From Marisa cornuarietis (lineage: Eukaryota > Mollusca > Gastropoda > Architaenioglossa > Ampullariidae), in the NCBI GenBank assembly GCA_004794655.1, contig SMMW01000033.1, positions 1,491,501-1,555,500 of the forward strand: a stretch of 64,000 bases of DNA, read 5' to 3'. The position numbers and the translations under genes were made by a program. Under the pieces are notes generated by a model. That model worked only from the letters and a program-made list of their open reading frames with translations, made no database searches and was not told where the DNA came from. Shown here in pieces: positions 58,201 through 61,200 of this stretch (within the stretch, counting starts at the first letter, position 1; each line of letters opens with the position of its first letter).

Positions 58201-61200
58201 TTCTTGCTTTGCAAGTGTGCCAGCTGGATTTGGGTAGCTGGAAGGTGGTATCTCCTTATAGTCATGTCATCTGGTACAGTACGAAGAAGATATATATATA
58301 TATGACACATTTCTGTCTCAGTTCTTGAATTTTAGTCCCCTGGAATAAGAACATATACATCTTCATAAACCTTTTTTATATCAGTTATATGAGCAAGACA
58401 CAGGTCATCACGACCCCATGAAGGGTGACAGGTGAACCCCTTTGAGTACCTATGACTATGACTCACCTTAACCAACTTAAAAACTGGAGGATACAAATGG
58501 TACCGTGTTACCTGATAGTTATTGTTTTAAGTGTTGAGTGAAAAGACATGTGCATGTTGTAATGCATGCTTGGCTGAGCAGAGGTGTATGCCTGTGATGT
58601 CACACTGACTTATGAGAAAGATAGAGGAGGGAAGAAGAAAAATTCCAGGAATAACCCGGCATCAATATAAAGAGATGGCATTTATAGTTAACCAAGGAAG
58701 ACATATGCTGACTTACTTTCAATCTAACTTTGGTGAGCTGGATCATTTCTGAACTTTTAAAGAACATGTTGACTTTGGTTTTACCTTCTTCTGTTATATA
58801 TGCTGAAAACCAAAACGGTCAATAAGACTTAATGTTTGTGTATATTCCAACCAACGTCAGGTACAGCTCCAAAGGTAATGAAGCTAAAATGTTTAAAATC
58901 TATGCTTATTCATATTTTACTACTAGAAAATTTATTAATATTTCTCCCTTCTGCAATAATAAAACAGCTCTAAGACTCCCAAAATAAGAGATCAGAAAAC
59001 GCTGTTGTTCTTTCTATACTTTGACATGTTTGGCAACATAAAAATCATTATTTCAATGGCATTCACCATTGGTCTGGCCAGTAGCATTTCCATGGCTCAA
59101 AACATTGAAAGGGACAGATGAGTCATCATGTTTTCCTCCATCACAGCCAGCCAGGGTAACTTGAAGTAAAGTCCCTGCAATGTAAAACATTGGTAATGTT
59201 TTATTGGTAAATTCACTTTAAGGTTCTGATCTTCCAACAAATGCCTGGTGATTAATAAAAATGTAAAACCCGACATTTCAAAATATTGGAACTTATGTTT
59301 ATTGTTAGAAGTTTAAGGAGCAATACTACTCTTTAAAATATTACTATTTTGAAGATTTGCATTGAATAAAAAGCAGTCCTGACCCATTTTTTCCCAACAA
59401 GAGTTCCTTATTTCCAACATTTTCTGCAACAGCTGCACACACGGTAAGGAGAGCTCAGGACATTCTACATTGAAAGAAAATAAATAAATTAACAACCGAA
59501 ATCCACTCCTTGAGTGTATAAGTCTGCTTATTTAGCACACAATACACACTACATCCAACTGGCAGTGCTACTGAAACATTTCTTTAAGATCATTCACATT
59601 TGTGTTACGCAGATGGTGGAAATCAACTGAAGACAATTCAAACAGGCAGTTTTCGGTGACCAGTCACTTAATTCCCCAGACATTTAATCCCAGACACTTA
59701 ATCCCCTAGACATTTAATCCCTAGCTACTTAATCCCCAGACACTTAATCCTCAAAAATGCCCCCAAATAGCGACACAAAAAATGTGTCCAAACTAAAGAG
59801 AAATGACCTTTTAATAAAACAAATTTTCTGATTGGTAAGCTGGTAAAGCCACAAAACTGGCCCTGTGGAGTCAGAGGGTTTATGAATCTACTGAGTTCTG
59901 AGTTAGTAAGAATATTTTTATTCATCGTTGAACTGCTATTTTGTGAACTTGAAATATTATAACCTTAAGAGAAATGTATCGCGTAGTGACTCTAATGAAA
60001 TGTAACAATGGCCATGAGAATTAGCAACATTGTACAGCGATATGAGGCAATGGATCGTCTTCTGTACCTCTGATCATTAGCTTACCTGTCATATTAATTA
60101 ACAACACTTTTCATATCATATTGTTGAAGAACATTGAATAGCTCACCTGAACTTTAACTAATGTTATAGATGTTGAAGTTAAGTTTTATTTTAATTCTCA
60201 AACTTATTTTGATGTTAACATGAAAATAATTATTTGAATTTGAATTAAATTTTTCATTTACTTCATAATTTTTTTAGTTGAAATTTCATTTTGAGGATTA
60301 AGTGTCTGGGGATTAAGTGGCTAGGGATTAAAAGTCTAGGGGATTAAGTGTCTGGGATTCCAGTTTTCTAGCATCTTAATAGCTTTGCAGATAAATATCT
60401 TTTTAAATGTTTTATTTTTGTGAATTTCTCAGGATCAGAGAGAATGGCATTTATAAGAAAAGTGTTTGTGCATGCATAAGCACAAACAATAATGTATAAT
60501 TCCAATGTGGAAAGTCCTTACCTTTAAGTGTCTGAAGGATAAAAAATAAACAATAAGTAAACAATCAAAAATCTTACTGTTTAAAGAAAGAAAAATATTG
60601 TATCAATTCTAAGAAATTCACCATGAAAGTACTTGATGGTATGAAGTAATGACGCAACATGACCACGAGCTAGGTTCAGAGACAGAAGAAGACTTAATCC
60701 TTCAGGCATTGGTTTTCCATCAGCACTAGGAAAAAAAAAGTTTGAAATTAGTGTGGTCATTTAGCTCTTTTACATTATTCAAGTTAGATGGTGTTCTAAA
60801 AGCATTTGTGTTGAAATGAAAAAATATGATACAGAAATGCTAAACAGTCACAAAATATGCCAGAGAATTGTTTACGTGGACACAGTAGACACACCAGATA
60901 TGTAGTAGGTAGATACATGCCTCCTGGTTAAATATACAAATAGTTGATAATATGAACAAAATGCACTGCGTACATAACTGATGTTTCAAAGGAAATCAAA
61001 TAAAAATCTCATAGGTAGATATTGTAATACATGTTTATCCATCACAATCAGAATGTTCTTGGACAGCCATAACAAATGCATTTAACCCTCTTAGTACAAA
61101 TGGGCCACGATCTTCACTTTGCCAGCAGAGTTTGGCGAGCCACCAACGTGGCTCTGCTAATATGACTCAAGAAAAGCTCTCCTGTTGGCTGAAACCAGTT

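Larger units (their letters stand above)
52548..58290 (-). mobile_element. DIRS-like retrotransposon copy A, 5.7 kb with both termini
   Basis: The element runs from ACCATTTTTGGTGG at 52548 to CGAAGAAGA at 58290 and is flanked on both sides by TA repeats. It has inverted terminal repeats (52548-52750 and 58111-58290), an internal complementary region (52796-52892), and minus-strand coding segments in the DIRS order: a gag-like N-terminal part, reverse transcriptase, RNase H and tyrosine recombinase. DIRS elements integrate by recombinase from a circle and make no target duplication, and none is seen. Its base composition is much richer in GC than the surrounding intron. The terminal repeats are nearly identical (only a handful of differences over about 160 bp), yet the coding frames are broken. 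It lies in the sense direction of ZZEF1, between exons 6 and 7. Confidence 0.9.

Noticed and set aside
60522..60531. Ten-base candidate micro-exon (ACACTTAAAG on the minus strand) with good AG and GT flanks
   Set aside because: Placed between exons 4 and 5 it creates an in-frame TAA, while exons 4 and 5 join cleanly without it.
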